Part shown: positions 44,389 through 54,813 of the stretch, one piece after another
Position numbering within the stretch: the first letter of the stretch is position 1
Layout: every line of letters starts with the position of its first letter
Assembly (NCBI RefSeq): GCF_003951285.1
Contig: NZ_RXFQ01000016.1
Coordinates: forward strand, 93,891 to 157,890
Direction: 5' to 3'
From: Variovorax beijingensis
GTDB taxonomy: Bacteria; Pseudomonadota; Gammaproteobacteria; Burkholderiales; Burkholderiaceae_C
DNA length: 64,000 nucleotides
The notes under the pieces: model-generated
What the model was told of the DNA's origin: nothing
Seen by the model: only the letters and a program-made list of their open reading frames with translations
Databases searched by the model: none
Made by a program: the position numbers and the translations under genes

Positions 44389-44411
44389 CCCATCCGGGCG
44401 GATGGGCTTTT
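44389..44411 (+). terminator. Possible orphan terminator upstream of the amidase remnant
   Basis: A 7-bp stem CCCATCC / GGATGGG with loop GGGC is followed by CTTTTC on the + strand. No + strand gene ends nearby, so it may be a relic of a lost gene. The surrounding 266-base gap (44300-44565) shows no other gene. Confidence 0.4.
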
Positions 44412-44565
44412 CGGAATTGGCCAGGAGTAGTTAACAAAGCCTTCACTGAATGCCCTTCAGTGGCCTGTCGCATGTGCCGCGAGATGGCGATCTGTGCGGC
44501 CTCCGATCCTGCGAGGAGCATCTCTCAAAAGAAACGACAACTAATAAATTTTCAGGAGGAATCCC

Positions 44566-45110
44566 ATGCTTGTCGAAATTGACGCGAACGGAATGATTAG
44601 TCACGCGCGAGTCAGAAATGCTCGCAGTGCCGAAATCGAACGAGGCCTAGTGCAATCACGGGCATCGTCGTGCATCAAACCGACGCCGATACCTCGGCGT
44701 CTTCACTGAACAGCTACAAGCGCCCGAAGGCCAATGGCGCGCGCTTTCTCATCGATACGGATGGAACCATCTATCAGACTGCGGCAATCTATCAGCGCAC
44801 GAATCATGTAGGACCGCTGAAGGCAAGATGCTTGGCCGTAGGGGCCGCAATGCCCTGCGCCCTGCACGACTATGCGAATGCAGGAGTGGAAGGAATGCAT
44901 CGCATTGAAATGCGCAAGCCGCCCAGCGATCGTTATCCGAGCAACATGGAGGCCATCGGGATAGAGATGGTTGGCAGGGCAACGCTGCCGGTAGGGTTCA
45001 AGCCAATCGGTGAACCGGCAAAGTGGACGCTCGAAAGACAACGAGGTGAGTTCCGCATATTCGGGATAGCCGCTAACGGCCCTGACGCGCGTACCACGGC
45101 AAACCCTCTC
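44566..45110 (+). pseudogene. Decayed N-acetylmuramoyl-L-alanine amidase
   Basis: Remnant of a zinc amidase of the AmpD/PGRP fold. A perfect AGGAGGA box precedes ATG 44566, which reads MLVEIDANGMISHARVRNA and continues to GLV at about 44652. A one-base loss there moves the true sequence to another frame: ITGIVVHQTDADTSASS (first zinc-ligand histidine), ARFLIDTDGTIYQTA, NHVGPLKARC and AIGIEMVGRA. The 3' part is eroded (FRIFGIAANGPDARTTAN where FRHP...NP is expected), so the third-ligand histidine is lost. The GC content is visibly lower than in neighbouring genes, suggesting acquisition by transfer, perhaps from a phage or secretion cassette. Probably non-functional. Confidence 0.72.
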
Positions 45111-45112
45111 CC

Positions 45113-45136
45113 AAACCCGCCTCGGCGGGTTTTCTC
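45113..45136 (+). terminator. Rho-independent terminator after the amidase remnant
   Basis: AAACCCGCC and GGCGGGTTT form a 9-bp stem with a tiny loop, followed by TCTCTT. It sits directly after the remnant's last recognisable codons and probably served that gene. Confidence 0.75.
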
Positions 45137-45186
45137 TTGGCCTCAGGGACACCATAAGATTCCGCCACCCAACGAAATCCCTCCGC

Positions 45187-45642
45187 ATGAACATTGCCCT
45201 CGAACGCCCCGATCAACCCGACGTCATCCAGCTCATCGCCGACCTCGATGCGTACCAGAAGCCGCTGTACCCGCCCGAGAGCCACTACGGCATCGGACTT
45301 GCGGCGCTGTCGGCGGCCCACGTGCTGTTCGCGGTCGCGCGCGACGAGGCGGGCACGGCCATCGGCTGCGGCGCCCTGGTCATGAACTCCGGCTACGGCG
45401 AACTCAAGCGCATGTACGTGCGGCCGCAGAACCGCGGACAAGGCGTCGCCGCGAAGGTGCTGGGGCTTCTCGAAGCCGAAGCGGCGGCGCGCGGATGCGC
45501 CGTGTTCCGGCTGGAGACGGGCGTACACCAGCCCGAGGCGCTCGCGTTCTATGCGCGTGCGGGGTATGCGCGGCGCGAGCGCTTCGGCGACTATCCCGAC
45601 GATCCGTTGAGCGTCTTCATGCAGAAGAAGAAGGCCTCATAG
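45187..45642 (+). CDS. GNAT-family N-acetyltransferase
   Basis: 151-aa GCN5-related acetyltransferase. Motif A, RMYVRPQNRGQGVAAKVLGLLE, contains the acetyl-CoA loop RGQGVA; ALAFYARAGYARRERFGDYPDD is the usual motif B ending. It resembles the small PhnO/YsnE-like group whose substrates are unknown. The last 26 bases overlap the convergent CueR-like gene. Confidence 0.92.
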   Translation: MNIALERPDQPDVIQLIADLDAYQKPLYPPESHYGIGLAALSAAHVLFAVARDEAGTAIGCGALVMNSGYGELKRMYVRPQNRGQGVAAKVLGLLEAEAAARGCAVFRLETGVHQPEALAFYARAGYARRERFGDYPDDPLSVFMQKKKAS

Positions 45643-46117
45643 CCCGCTGCACAGGCCTTCCGGCTCGCCGTGCTTCGCAGTTGGCGAACCCCTGGAGCCC
45701 GGCCAGCTCGTCCAGGATGGGGCATTCCGAACGCTCGTCGCCTTCGCAGCAATGGGCCAGGCGCTCCAGCAGGCGCTTCATGTGCGCGAGCTCCTCGATC
45801 CGCTGGGCCAGGTCGCCGGCCCGTTCGAGCGCGACGCGCTTCACATCGAAGCTCGCGCGATGCCCGTCGCGCCACAGCGCGTGCAGCTCGACGACTTCCG
45901 GTGCTTCGAAACCCAGCGCGTGCGCCCTTCGCGCGAAGCGCAGCGTCGACACGGCGCGTTCGTCATAGCGGCAGCCGTCCTCTTCGGTGCGCGCCATGCC
46001 ATCGAGCAGGCCGAGCCACTCGCAATCGCGCAGCAATTGGGCGGATGCGCCAGACCGGGCAACAAGCTCGGCAAGAGACAAGCGCGCCGCGGCAGCCGGG
46101 GCCGTGGGATGTTCCAT
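45617..46117 (-). CDS. cueR: CueR-like MerR-family regulator with a diverged DNA-binding helix
   Basis: 166-aa MerR protein. The C-terminal dimerisation helix and metal loop align well with CueR: DVKRVALERAGDLAQRIEEL, then CEGDERSECPIL with two cysteines at C-x7-C spacing and the upstream serine (RASFDVK) that marks selectivity for +1 ions in CueR. The N-terminal HTH is unusual: LLRDCEWLGLL replaces the common IRYYE-x-GLL. AAAGGAG precedes ATG 46117. No copper ATPase or oxidase gene is adjacent, so target and metal are inferred only. Confidence 0.75.
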   Translation of the reverse strand: MEHPTAPAAAARLSLAELVARSGASAQLLRDCEWLGLLDGMARTEEDGCRYDERAVSTLRFARRAHALGFEAPEVVELHALWRDGHRASFDVKRVALERAGDLAQRIEELAHMKRLLERLAHCCEGDERSECPILDELAGLQGFANCEARRAGRPVQRAMRPSSSA

Positions 46118-46186
46118 GGAGTTCTCCTTTCAGCCAAAGAACAAAGTCTCGGGCTTCACACCATGGGAGAGTCAAGCCGGCAGCGC

Positions 46187-47065
46187 CTATTTGTAGATTC
46201 GCACGACCGCGTCTTCGAACGCGAGCACGTCGGCCCCCACGTGCGTGGTGCTGAACTCTGGGTTGAGCAGCAGCAACCCCGCGTAGTTTCGCGCGGCCAT
46301 CCGCTGGTACAGCTGCTTCACGTACGGTTGATTGCAGCCGTCGGCGCAGCTGGCCAGTATCAACGTGACAGGCAGCGGCCTGCCCGCCAGCGCATCGAAC
46401 ATCTTCTGTTCCAGATCATTGTTCTGGGCCTCCTGTTGCCAGAAAGCGCCCTCGATGGACACGAAGGAGGAAAACACCAGGTTGTCCGGCGCCTCGAGAA
46501 AGAGTGCCGTGGCCGCCAGGTTGCCACTGGTCGACAAGCCCGTGAGCATCCGGTTCTTGGGATTGGTCCGGTACTTCGAATCGATGAAGGGGATCAGCTC
46601 CTTTGCGAGGAAATCGTGGTACTTGAAGGCGCCGGGAAAGTTGTAGTCTTCCTGGCGCCGCGCGGCGTTGCCGATGCCCACGAGGATGGCTTTGGTTCCG
46701 CGCTTCACCAGGATGTCCTTGAGATTCTCGAACCGTGATTGCGGCAGGCCGTTGACGGCATCTCCGTCGAGGGCATAGATGACGGGGTAAGCGTCGGTGC
46801 CCTGGTCGTAGCCGGCGGGCAGATAGATGGCAAGGGGGTAAGGCGCGCCGGTAAACCCGGACTGGATGGATTCGGACACCACGCGATCGGTGGCAGCCGG
46901 CGCCGGCGCCGGTGCGGGCTGCTGGGGCGCGGGTCCCGCGGTCGGCGGAAGTATCGGCAGGCCACCGCCGCCGCCGCCCCCTCCGCCACCGCAGGCGGAC
47001 ACGCCCGCGAACATCACGCAGCAGCCCATCACCGCGAGCGCGCGGCGAAGCCATTCCATTCTCAT
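46187..47065 (-). CDS. Secreted lipoprotein esterase (enterochelin-esterase-like)
   Basis: 292-aa predicted lipoprotein. After MRMEWLRRA and a hydrophobic core comes the lipobox GVSAC (Cys27), a run of ten glycines, a Pro/Ala linker and an alpha/beta hydrolase of the esterase D/enterochelin-esterase type: VIYALDGDAVNGL, GLSTSGNLAATALF with the nucleophile serine, and a C-terminal histidine in STTHVGAD. A cysteine pair (SCADGC) is in the mature part. The ATG at 47065 has AGGA nearby. Substrate unknown; siderophore or polyester are family-level options. Confidence 0.83.
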   Translation of the reverse strand: MRMEWLRRALAVMGCCVMFAGVSACGGGGGGGGGGLPILPPTAGPAPQQPAPAPAPAATDRVVSESIQSGFTGAPYPLAIYLPAGYDQGTDAYPVIYALDGDAVNGLPQSRFENLKDILVKRGTKAILVGIGNAARRQEDYNFPGAFKYHDFLAKELIPFIDSKYRTNPKNRMLTGLSTSGNLAATALFLEAPDNLVFSSFVSIEGAFWQQEAQNNDLEQKMFDALAGRPLPVTLILASCADGCNQPYVKQLYQRMAARNYAGLLLLNPEFSTTHVGADVLAFEDAVVRIYK

Positions 47066-47282
47066 GTTGTGGTTCCTCGTTCCCCGGCGCAAGACGCACC
47101 GCCCGGAATACTCATCGCGCGCGGCAAGGCCGTCAATGTCGCGATGCGATCCGGATGCTGCGGTTGATTCGAGACAACATCAGGGTAATCCCTTGATGCC
47201 GTCGCCCTGCACGGGGAACACGCCACCTCCTCCGGCGCAAAGCCCCTCGCTCCTGGCCCGCTACTTGCAATATTTTCCGAAA

Positions 47283-47309
47283 ATGACAGAAAATTTTCTT
47301 ATCTGTCAT
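47283..47309 (+). promoter_or_regulatory. Dyad in the AT-rich leader of the RpiR-gsi operon
   Basis: ATGACAGA and TCTGTCAT (8-bp arms, 11-base spacer), with a nested palindrome GAAAATTTTC (47289-47298), lie 56-82 bases upstream of the RpiR gene in the only strongly AT-rich stretch of this region. It is a good candidate for RpiR autoregulation and the operon promoter. The rest of the 299-base gap holds no gene. Confidence 0.5.
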
Positions 47310-47364
47310 ATATTTGTAAATTCATTTTCATTGCGCGCCCCCTTCAAGGTGCATCGCCCGCCCC

Positions 47365-48330
47365 ATGAGCACCAACGTCGACACCAATGGCACCACCGTG
47401 GCCCAGCGCATTGCGCAGGCGCTGCCGCGGCTGACGCGTTCGCACCGCCAGGTGGCCGACTTCGTGCTGGAGCACCCGTTGCAGGTCGCCACGCTGCCGA
47501 TCGACGAGCTCGCAGCCGCGGTGGGCGTGTCGGTGGCCACGGCCAACCGCTTTGCGCGGGCGCTGGACTTCGACGGCTACGCCACCTTTCGCGCCGAGCT
47601 CGTGCGCGGCTTCGAATCGCTGGTGGCGCCGGTGGAGCGGCTGCGCGGCAACCTGGAGCGTCCGACCACGGTGGCCGAGGTGTTCGCCACCGCGCTCGAC
47701 GAGAGCCGGCGCAACATCGAGGCCACGCGCCAGTCGCTCGACTACGCCGCCTGCGAGGCCGCGGTGCAGCGCATCCTGAAGGCGCGCTCGGTCTACATCG
47801 GAGGCCTTGGCGCCAGCGCCTGGCTCGCGGGGCTGTTGCAGCACGGGCTGGACGGCAGCTGCAACGACGTGCGGATGCTGTCCAGCGTCAGCGGCGTCAC
47901 GCACGCGGCGCGCTCGCTGATGCATGCCGGCCCGCAGGACCTGTTCATCGGCCTGACCTTTCCGCGCTACCTCACCGACACGGTGGCGCTGGCGCAGATC
48001 GCCAAGGGCCAGGGCTGCGCCGTGCTGGCGCTGACCGACCGCCCGAGTTCGCCGCTGGCGCCGCTGGCCGACGTGGTGCTCTATTGCCAGACCGAAACCA
48101 GCTACCGGCCGAACTGCGAAACCAGCGTGCTGGCCTTGATCGAGGCACTGACCAGCGCAGTGGCGCTGCGCGCGCCCCGCGCGGTGCAGTCCGCGAGCCG
48201 CATCCTGCAGGCGGTGCGTCCCTGGCTGCATGGCGCGCAGGGCTTGCCGCGATCGGAAGCCGCCCTTGCGCAGCCCGCCGGCGCCGCACCGGCAGGCGCC
48301 GGCAAGAAAAAGAAGAAGGCCTCCTCATGA
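47365..48330 (+). CDS. MurR/RpiR-family regulator (HTH plus SIS domain)
   Basis: 321-aa regulator. The N-terminal HTH_6 domain (RLTRSHRQVADFVLEHP, ELAAAVGVSVATANRFARALDFDGYATF) is followed by a SIS sugar-phosphate-binding domain (about 125-260, VYIGGLGASAWLAGLLQHGL, FIGLTFPRYLTDTVALAQIA). The tail is Ala-rich, ending in a lysine cluster KKKKK. Its stop overlaps the iaaA ATG by four bases, so it is the first gene of the peptide operon and probably senses a sugar- or amino-sugar-linked metabolite. In this genus RpiR proteins often precede gsi-type operons. Confidence 0.92.
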   Translation: MSTNVDTNGTTVAQRIAQALPRLTRSHRQVADFVLEHPLQVATLPIDELAAAVGVSVATANRFARALDFDGYATFRAELVRGFESLVAPVERLRGNLERPTTVAEVFATALDESRRNIEATRQSLDYAACEAAVQRILKARSVYIGGLGASAWLAGLLQHGLDGSCNDVRMLSSVSGVTHAARSLMHAGPQDLFIGLTFPRYLTDTVALAQIAKGQGCAVLALTDRPSSPLAPLADVVLYCQTETSYRPNCETSVLALIEALTSAVALRAPRAVQSASRILQAVRPWLHGAQGLPRSEAALAQPAGAAPAGAGKKKKKASS

Positions 48331-49286
48331 AGAAAAACATCACGCCCGTCATCGCCATCCACGGCGGCGCCGGCACCATCAGCGCCGCCACGACCAGCGC
48401 GACACAGGCGCAGGCCTATCACGACGCGTTGCGGGGCATCGTGCAGGCCGCGCAGACGCAACTCCTCAAGGGCGCATCTGCGCTCGACGCCACCTGCCTC
48501 GCGGTCGAGCTGCTCGAAGAGTGCCCGCTCTTCAACGCGGGCCACGGCGCAGTGTTCACGCACGAGGAAACCCATGAACTCGACGCCGCCGTGATGGACG
48601 GCGCCACGCTCGCGGCCGGCGCCATTGCCGGCGTCTGCCACGTGCGCCGCCCGGTGCGCGCCGCGCGTGCCGTGCTGGAAGACGGCGCGCACGTGCTGCT
48701 GGCCGGCGCCGGCGCCGAGGCCTTCGCACGCGAGCACGGCCTCGAAATGGTCGAGCCCTTCTTCTTCTCCACCGAGGCGCGACGCCAGCAGCTCTACCGC
48801 GTGCGCGACACCGGCCGCGTGGTGACGGACCACGAAGGCGCGGCCATGACGCCGCCGCTCGACGAGGACAAGAAGTTCGGCACCGTGGGTGCGGTCGCGC
48901 TCGACATGCACGGCCACCTGGCCGCGGCCACCTCGACCGGCGGCATGACCAACAAGCGCGTCGGCCGCATCGGCGATTCGCCGCTGATCGGCGCCGGCAC
49001 CTATGCCGACGACCGCACGGCCGCCGTGTCCTGCACCGGCAGCGGCGAAATGTTCATCCGCGTCGCCGCCGCCTACGACATCTGTGCACGCATGGCCTAT
49101 GGCGGCGCCACGCTCGAAGCCGCCACGCACGCCGTGGTGCACCAGTCGCTGCCCGCCATCGACGGCACCGGCGGGCTGATCGCCATCGACCGCCACGGCA
49201 ACCTGAGCCTCGCCTTCAACACCGAAGGCATGTACCGCGGCCACGCGCGCGGCGACGAAGCGCCCGCAACCGCCATCTTCGCCTGA
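48327..49286 (+). CDS. iaaA: Isoaspartyl peptidase/L-asparaginase (IaaA)
   Basis: 319-aa N-terminal-nucleophile hydrolase that cleaves beta-aspartyl peptides and asparagine. It has the family start VIAIHGGAGTIS, the autoprocessing site KFGTVGAVALD, where cleavage before Thr186 makes the catalytic subunit, and the binding loops GRIGDSPLIGAGTYAD and CTGSGEMFIRV. Start ATG 48327 overlaps the regulator stop. In E. coli iaaA also precedes gsiABCD, and the same order here supports a shared peptide-salvage role. Confidence 0.95.
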   Translation: MKKNITPVIAIHGGAGTISAATTSATQAQAYHDALRGIVQAAQTQLLKGASALDATCLAVELLEECPLFNAGHGAVFTHEETHELDAAVMDGATLAAGAIAGVCHVRRPVRAARAVLEDGAHVLLAGAGAEAFAREHGLEMVEPFFFSTEARRQQLYRVRDTGRVVTDHEGAAMTPPLDEDKKFGTVGAVALDMHGHLAAATSTGGMTNKRVGRIGDSPLIGAGTYADDRTAAVSCTGSGEMFIRVAAAYDICARMAYGGATLEAATHAVVHQSLPAIDGTGGLIAIDRHGNLSLAFNTEGMYRGHARGDEAPATAIFA

Positions 49287-49316
49287 CCGCACGCGCCCTC
49301 TTCCATTCGCACTCCC

Positions 49317-51194
<1,878 letters not shown>

Positions 51195-51222
51195 GCGGCC
51201 GGCAGATTTTTTTTCCAACCCG

Positions 51223-51242
51223 CAGGCCCTCCTGCTTTTTTT
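51223..51242 (+). terminator. Intra-operon hairpin with T-tract before gsiB
   Basis: GCAGG / CCTGC with a four-base loop is followed by six T residues, between gsiA and gsiB. A further run of eight T residues lies just upstream (about 51208-51215). A weak attenuator or RNA-processing site is plausible. Confidence 0.45.
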
Positions 51243-51267
51243 CTCGAACCGACTGGAGTTTCTTTCC

Positions 51268-52818
51268 ATGAAGCAATCTTCTTCCTCCCTGCGATGGGCA
51301 TCGGCACTGCTGGGCCTGGCCGCACTGGCTGCATCGGGCACGGCATTGGCCGCAAAAGACGTGGTGCTGTCGATCGGCTACCAGCCCGAAACGCTGGACC
51401 CGTACAACACCAACACCACCATCACCACGGCCGTGACCAAGACCTTCTATGAAGGCCTGTTCCAGTTCGACAAGGACCTGAAGGTGCAGAACGTGCTGGC
51501 CGAAGGCTACGAGGTGTCGAAGGACGGCCTGGTCTACACCATCAAGCTGCGCACCGGCGTCAAGTTCCACGACGGCACCGACTTCAACGCGGAAGCCGTG
51601 AAGTTCACGCTCGACCGCGTGCTGAACCAGGACAACAAGCTGCTGCGCTACAACCAGTTCAACCGCGTGAGCAAGGTCGAGGCGCTCAACCCCACCACCG
51701 TGCGCATCACGCTCAAGGAGCCCTTCGGCCCCTTCATCAACTCGCTGGCCCATGCCTCGGCCGCGATGATCTCGCCGACCGCGCTGAAGAAGTGGGGCAA
51801 CAAGGACATCGCCTTCCACCCCGTGGGCACCGGCCCCTTCGAATTCGTCGAGTGGAAGCAGACCGAGGCCGTCAAGGCCAAGAAGTTCGACGGCTACTGG
51901 AAGAAGGGCCATCCGAAGGTCGACAACCTCCAGTGGAAGCCGGTGCTCGAGAACAACACGCGCGCCGCGATGCTGCAGACCGGCGAAGCCGACTTCGCCT
52001 TCCCCATTCCCTACGAGCAGGCCGAGCTGCTGAAGAAGAGCGAGAAGCTCGAAGTGGTGGCCTCACCGTCGATCATCACGCGCTTCCTGGCCTTCAACAT
52101 GCTGCAGAAGCCCTACGACAACCCCAAGGTGCGCGAAGCCATCGGCTACGCCATCAACAAGGAAGCGCTGGCCAAGGTCGCGTTCGGCGGCTATGCCTTC
52201 CCCGCGCAGGGCATCGTGCCGCAGGGCGTGAAGTACGCCGAGAAGATGGCCCCCATTCCCTACGACCTGAAAAAGGCCAAGGAACTGATGAAGGAAGCCG
52301 GCTATCCGGACGGCTTCGAGTCGGTGCTGTGGAGCGCCTACAACAACACGACCAGCCAGAAGACGATCCAGTTCGTGCAGCAGCAGCTCGCGCAGATCGG
52401 CATCAAGCTGCAGGTGCAGGCGCTCGAAGTGGGCCAACGCGCCGAGCAGGTCGATGCATGGCCTGATCCGAAGACGGCCAAGGTCCGCATGTACTACACG
52501 GGCTGGTCGTCGTCGACCGGTGAAGCCGACTGGGGCCTGCGTCCGCTGTTCGCCTCGGAAGCCTGGGCGCCCAAGCTCAACAACATGTCCTTCTACAAGA
52601 GCGAAGTGGTGGACAACGCGCTCGCCAAGGCGCTGGTCACGGTGGACGACAAGGAAAAGGCCGCGCTCTACAAGACCGCGCAGGAAGAAATCCGCAAGGA
52701 CCTGCCGCGCGTGCCGCTGGTCACGGAGCAGAACCTGTCGGCGCACGCCAAGCGCCTGTCGGGCGTGTTCGTGATGCCTGACGGCAACATCAACATCGAC
52801 GCTATTGCGGTCAATTGA
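51268..52818 (+). CDS. gsiB: Glutathione/peptide-binding periplasmic protein GsiB
   Basis: 516-aa family-5 solute-binding protein. A Sec signal peptide (SLRWASALLGLAALAASGTALA, cleaving after ALA) precedes the mature start KDVVLSIGYQPETLDPYNTN. The conserved family-5 segments YEGLFQFDKDL, FHDGTDFNAEAVKFTLDRV and IAFHPVGTGPF are present. GGAG is nine bases before the ATG. In the peptide operon it delivers substrate to GsiCD. Strong hairpins on both sides may set its higher dosage. Confidence 0.94.
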   Translation: MKQSSSSLRWASALLGLAALAASGTALAAKDVVLSIGYQPETLDPYNTNTTITTAVTKTFYEGLFQFDKDLKVQNVLAEGYEVSKDGLVYTIKLRTGVKFHDGTDFNAEAVKFTLDRVLNQDNKLLRYNQFNRVSKVEALNPTTVRITLKEPFGPFINSLAHASAAMISPTALKKWGNKDIAFHPVGTGPFEFVEWKQTEAVKAKKFDGYWKKGHPKVDNLQWKPVLENNTRAAMLQTGEADFAFPIPYEQAELLKKSEKLEVVASPSIITRFLAFNMLQKPYDNPKVREAIGYAINKEALAKVAFGGYAFPAQGIVPQGVKYAEKMAPIPYDLKKAKELMKEAGYPDGFESVLWSAYNNTTSQKTIQFVQQQLAQIGIKLQVQALEVGQRAEQVDAWPDPKTAKVRMYYTGWSSSTGEADWGLRPLFASEAWAPKLNNMSFYKSEVVDNALAKALVTVDDKEKAALYKTAQEEIRKDLPRVPLVTEQNLSAHAKRLSGVFVMPDGNINIDAIAVN

Positions 52819-52826
52819 CCACCCCC

Positions 52827-52896
52827 GAGGCGGCTCACTTCGTGTAGCCGCCTCCCCCCGACACCTGCGGCCCGGCAAAGCCGGTTCCGCAGTGTC
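52827..52896 (+). repeat. Two tandem stem-loops between gsiB and gsiC
   Basis: The first (52827-52854) pairs GAGGCGGCT with AGCCGCCTC around an inner CAC-TTC-GTG hairpin. The second (52860-52896) pairs GACAC-C-TGCGG with CCGCA-GTGTC around an inner CCGGC-AAA-GCCGG. They lie 8 bases after gsiB and look like an intergenic stabilising element of REP type. No T-tract, so probably not a terminator. Confidence 0.6.
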
Positions 52897-52943
52897 TCCC
52901 GATAGGCTCCGAGGCCCCGATAAGGGCTGACTGTCTGTATGCC

Positions 52944-53864
52944 ATGCTGAATTACTTCCTCAAACGACTGTTGGGCCTGATCCCCACGCTGCTCATCGTG
53001 GCAGTGCTGGTGTTCCTGTTCGTCCACATGCTGCCCGGCGATCCGGCGCGCCTTGCCGCCGGCCAGGACGCCGACGAACAGACCATCGCCATGGTTCGCG
53101 CAGAACTCGGCCTCGACAAGCCGCTGCCCCAGCAGTTCGTGAGCTTCTTCACCCACATGCTGCAAGGCGACTTCGGCACCTCGATCCGCACGCGGCGGCC
53201 GGTGTCGATGGAGATCGGCGAGCGCTTCTTCCCCACGGTGATGCTGACCATCACCAGCATGGTGTGGGCCGTGATCTTCGGCATGGGCATCGGCATCGTC
53301 TCTGCCGTGTTCCGCAACCAATGGCCTGACCGGCTCGGCATGACGCTGGCCGTGTCGGGCATCTCCTTTCCGGCCTTTGCCCTGGGCATGCTGCTGATGC
53401 AGATCTTCTCGGTCCAGCTCGGCTGGCTGCCCACGGTGGGCGCCGCCACCTGGAAGCGCTACGTCCTGCCCTCGATCACGCTGGGCGCCGCGGTGGCCGC
53501 GGTGATGGCGCGCTTCACGCGCGCATCCTTCGTCGAAGTGATCCAGGAAGATTTTGTTCGCACTGCGCGTGCCAAGGGCGTGCGCGAGCGCACCGTCATC
53601 ATCAAGCACTGCCTGCGCAATGCACTGATCCCGGTGGTCACGATGATGGGCCTGCAGTTCGGCTTCCTGCTGGGCGGCTCGATCCTGGTCGAGGCGGTCT
53701 TCAACTGGCCGGGCCTCGGGCGCCTGCTGGTCGATGCCGTGCAGATGCGCGACTACCCGGTGATCCAGACGCTGGTGCTGCTGTTCTCGCTCGAATTCAT
53801 CCTGATCAATCTGGTGGTGGACGTGCTGTACGGCTACATCAACCCCACCATCCGCTACAAGTGA
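52944..53864 (+). CDS. gsiC: Glutathione/peptide ABC transporter permease GsiC
   Basis: 306-aa DppB/OppB-type permease. The first helix (LIPTLLIVAVLVFLFVHML) ends in the LPGDPARLAAG segment typical of the family; the EAA loop reads VRTARAKGVRERTVIIKHCLRNALIPVV. It ends in YGYINPTIRYK. Ten bases separate it from gsiD. Confidence 0.94.
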   Translation: MLNYFLKRLLGLIPTLLIVAVLVFLFVHMLPGDPARLAAGQDADEQTIAMVRAELGLDKPLPQQFVSFFTHMLQGDFGTSIRTRRPVSMEIGERFFPTVMLTITSMVWAVIFGMGIGIVSAVFRNQWPDRLGMTLAVSGISFPAFALGMLLMQIFSVQLGWLPTVGAATWKRYVLPSITLGAAVAAVMARFTRASFVEVIQEDFVRTARAKGVRERTVIIKHCLRNALIPVVTMMGLQFGFLLGGSILVEAVFNWPGLGRLLVDAVQMRDYPVIQTLVLLFSLEFILINLVVDVLYGYINPTIRYK

Positions 53865-53874
53865 GGCAGCCGAC

Positions 53875-54795
53875 ATGACGCAAGCCACCGGCGTGACCGC
53901 CGAATCGATCGCTCCGCCCATCGTGGCGGTTCAAACCGCGGGCAAAGTCCGCACGCCCTGGGGCGAATGCTGGCGCCGCTTCAAGAAGCAGCCCGTGGGC
54001 ATCGTCGCGGCGCTGTTCGTGCTGCTGCTGGTGTTCGTCGCGGTGTTCGCACCGTGGATCGTGCCCTTCGACCCGGAGAACTTCTTCGACTACGACATGC
54101 TGAACACGGGGCCTTCGGCCACGCACTGGTTCGGCGTCGATCCGCTGGGGCGCGACATCTTCAGCCGCATCCTGATGGGGGCACGCATTTCGCTGATGGC
54201 GGGGTTTCTGTCGGTGCTGGTGGGCGGTTTCGTCGGCACGGCCTTCGGCCTGCTCGCAGGCTACTACGAAGGCTGGTGGGACCGCATCGTGATGCGCATC
54301 TCCGACGTGCTCTTTGCCTTTCCCGGCATTCTGCTGGCGCTGGGCGTGGTCGCCATCCTCGGCAGCAGCATGACCAACGTGGTGGTGGCGGTGTCGGTGT
54401 TCAGCGTGCCGGCCTTCGCGCGCCTGGTGCGCGGCAACACGCTGGTGCTCAAGCAGCAGACCTACATCGAGGCCGAGCGCAGCATCGGCGCGTCGGACTG
54501 GACCATCATCGTGCGGCACATCCTGCCGGGCACCATCTCGTCGATCGTCGTGTACTTTTCGATGCGCGTGGGCACCTCGATCATCACGGCGGCCAGTCTC
54601 TCGTTCCTGGGCATGGGCGCGCAGCCGCCAACGCCCGAATGGGGCGCGATGCTCAGCGAAGCCCGCGCCGACATGGTGACCTCGCCGCACGTGGCGCTGT
54701 TCCCGAGCCTGGCCATCTTCTTCACCGTGCTGGCGTTCAACCTGCTCGGCGATGCACTGCGCGACGCGCTCGATCCGAAGATCGACCGCGAATAA
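53875..54795 (+). CDS. gsiD: Glutathione/peptide ABC transporter permease GsiD
   Basis: 306-aa DppC/OppC-type permease with a 40-residue cytoplasmic N-terminus, the first helix at about 42-62, the GVDPLGRDIFSRILMGARISL segment after it, and the EAA loop YIEAERSIGASDWTIIVRHILPG. It ends in the normal LLGDALRDALDPK. Partner of GsiC; the next gene begins 18 bases downstream. Confidence 0.94.
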   Translation: MTQATGVTAESIAPPIVAVQTAGKVRTPWGECWRRFKKQPVGIVAALFVLLLVFVAVFAPWIVPFDPENFFDYDMLNTGPSATHWFGVDPLGRDIFSRILMGARISLMAGFLSVLVGGFVGTAFGLLAGYYEGWWDRIVMRISDVLFAFPGILLALGVVAILGSSMTNVVVAVSVFSVPAFARLVRGNTLVLKQQTYIEAERSIGASDWTIIVRHILPGTISSIVVYFSMRVGTSIITAASLSFLGMGAQPPTPEWGAMLSEARADMVTSPHVALFPSLAIFFTVLAFNLLGDALRDALDPKIDRE

Positions 54796-54813
54796 TTCCA
54801 TCTGTCTGTCTTC

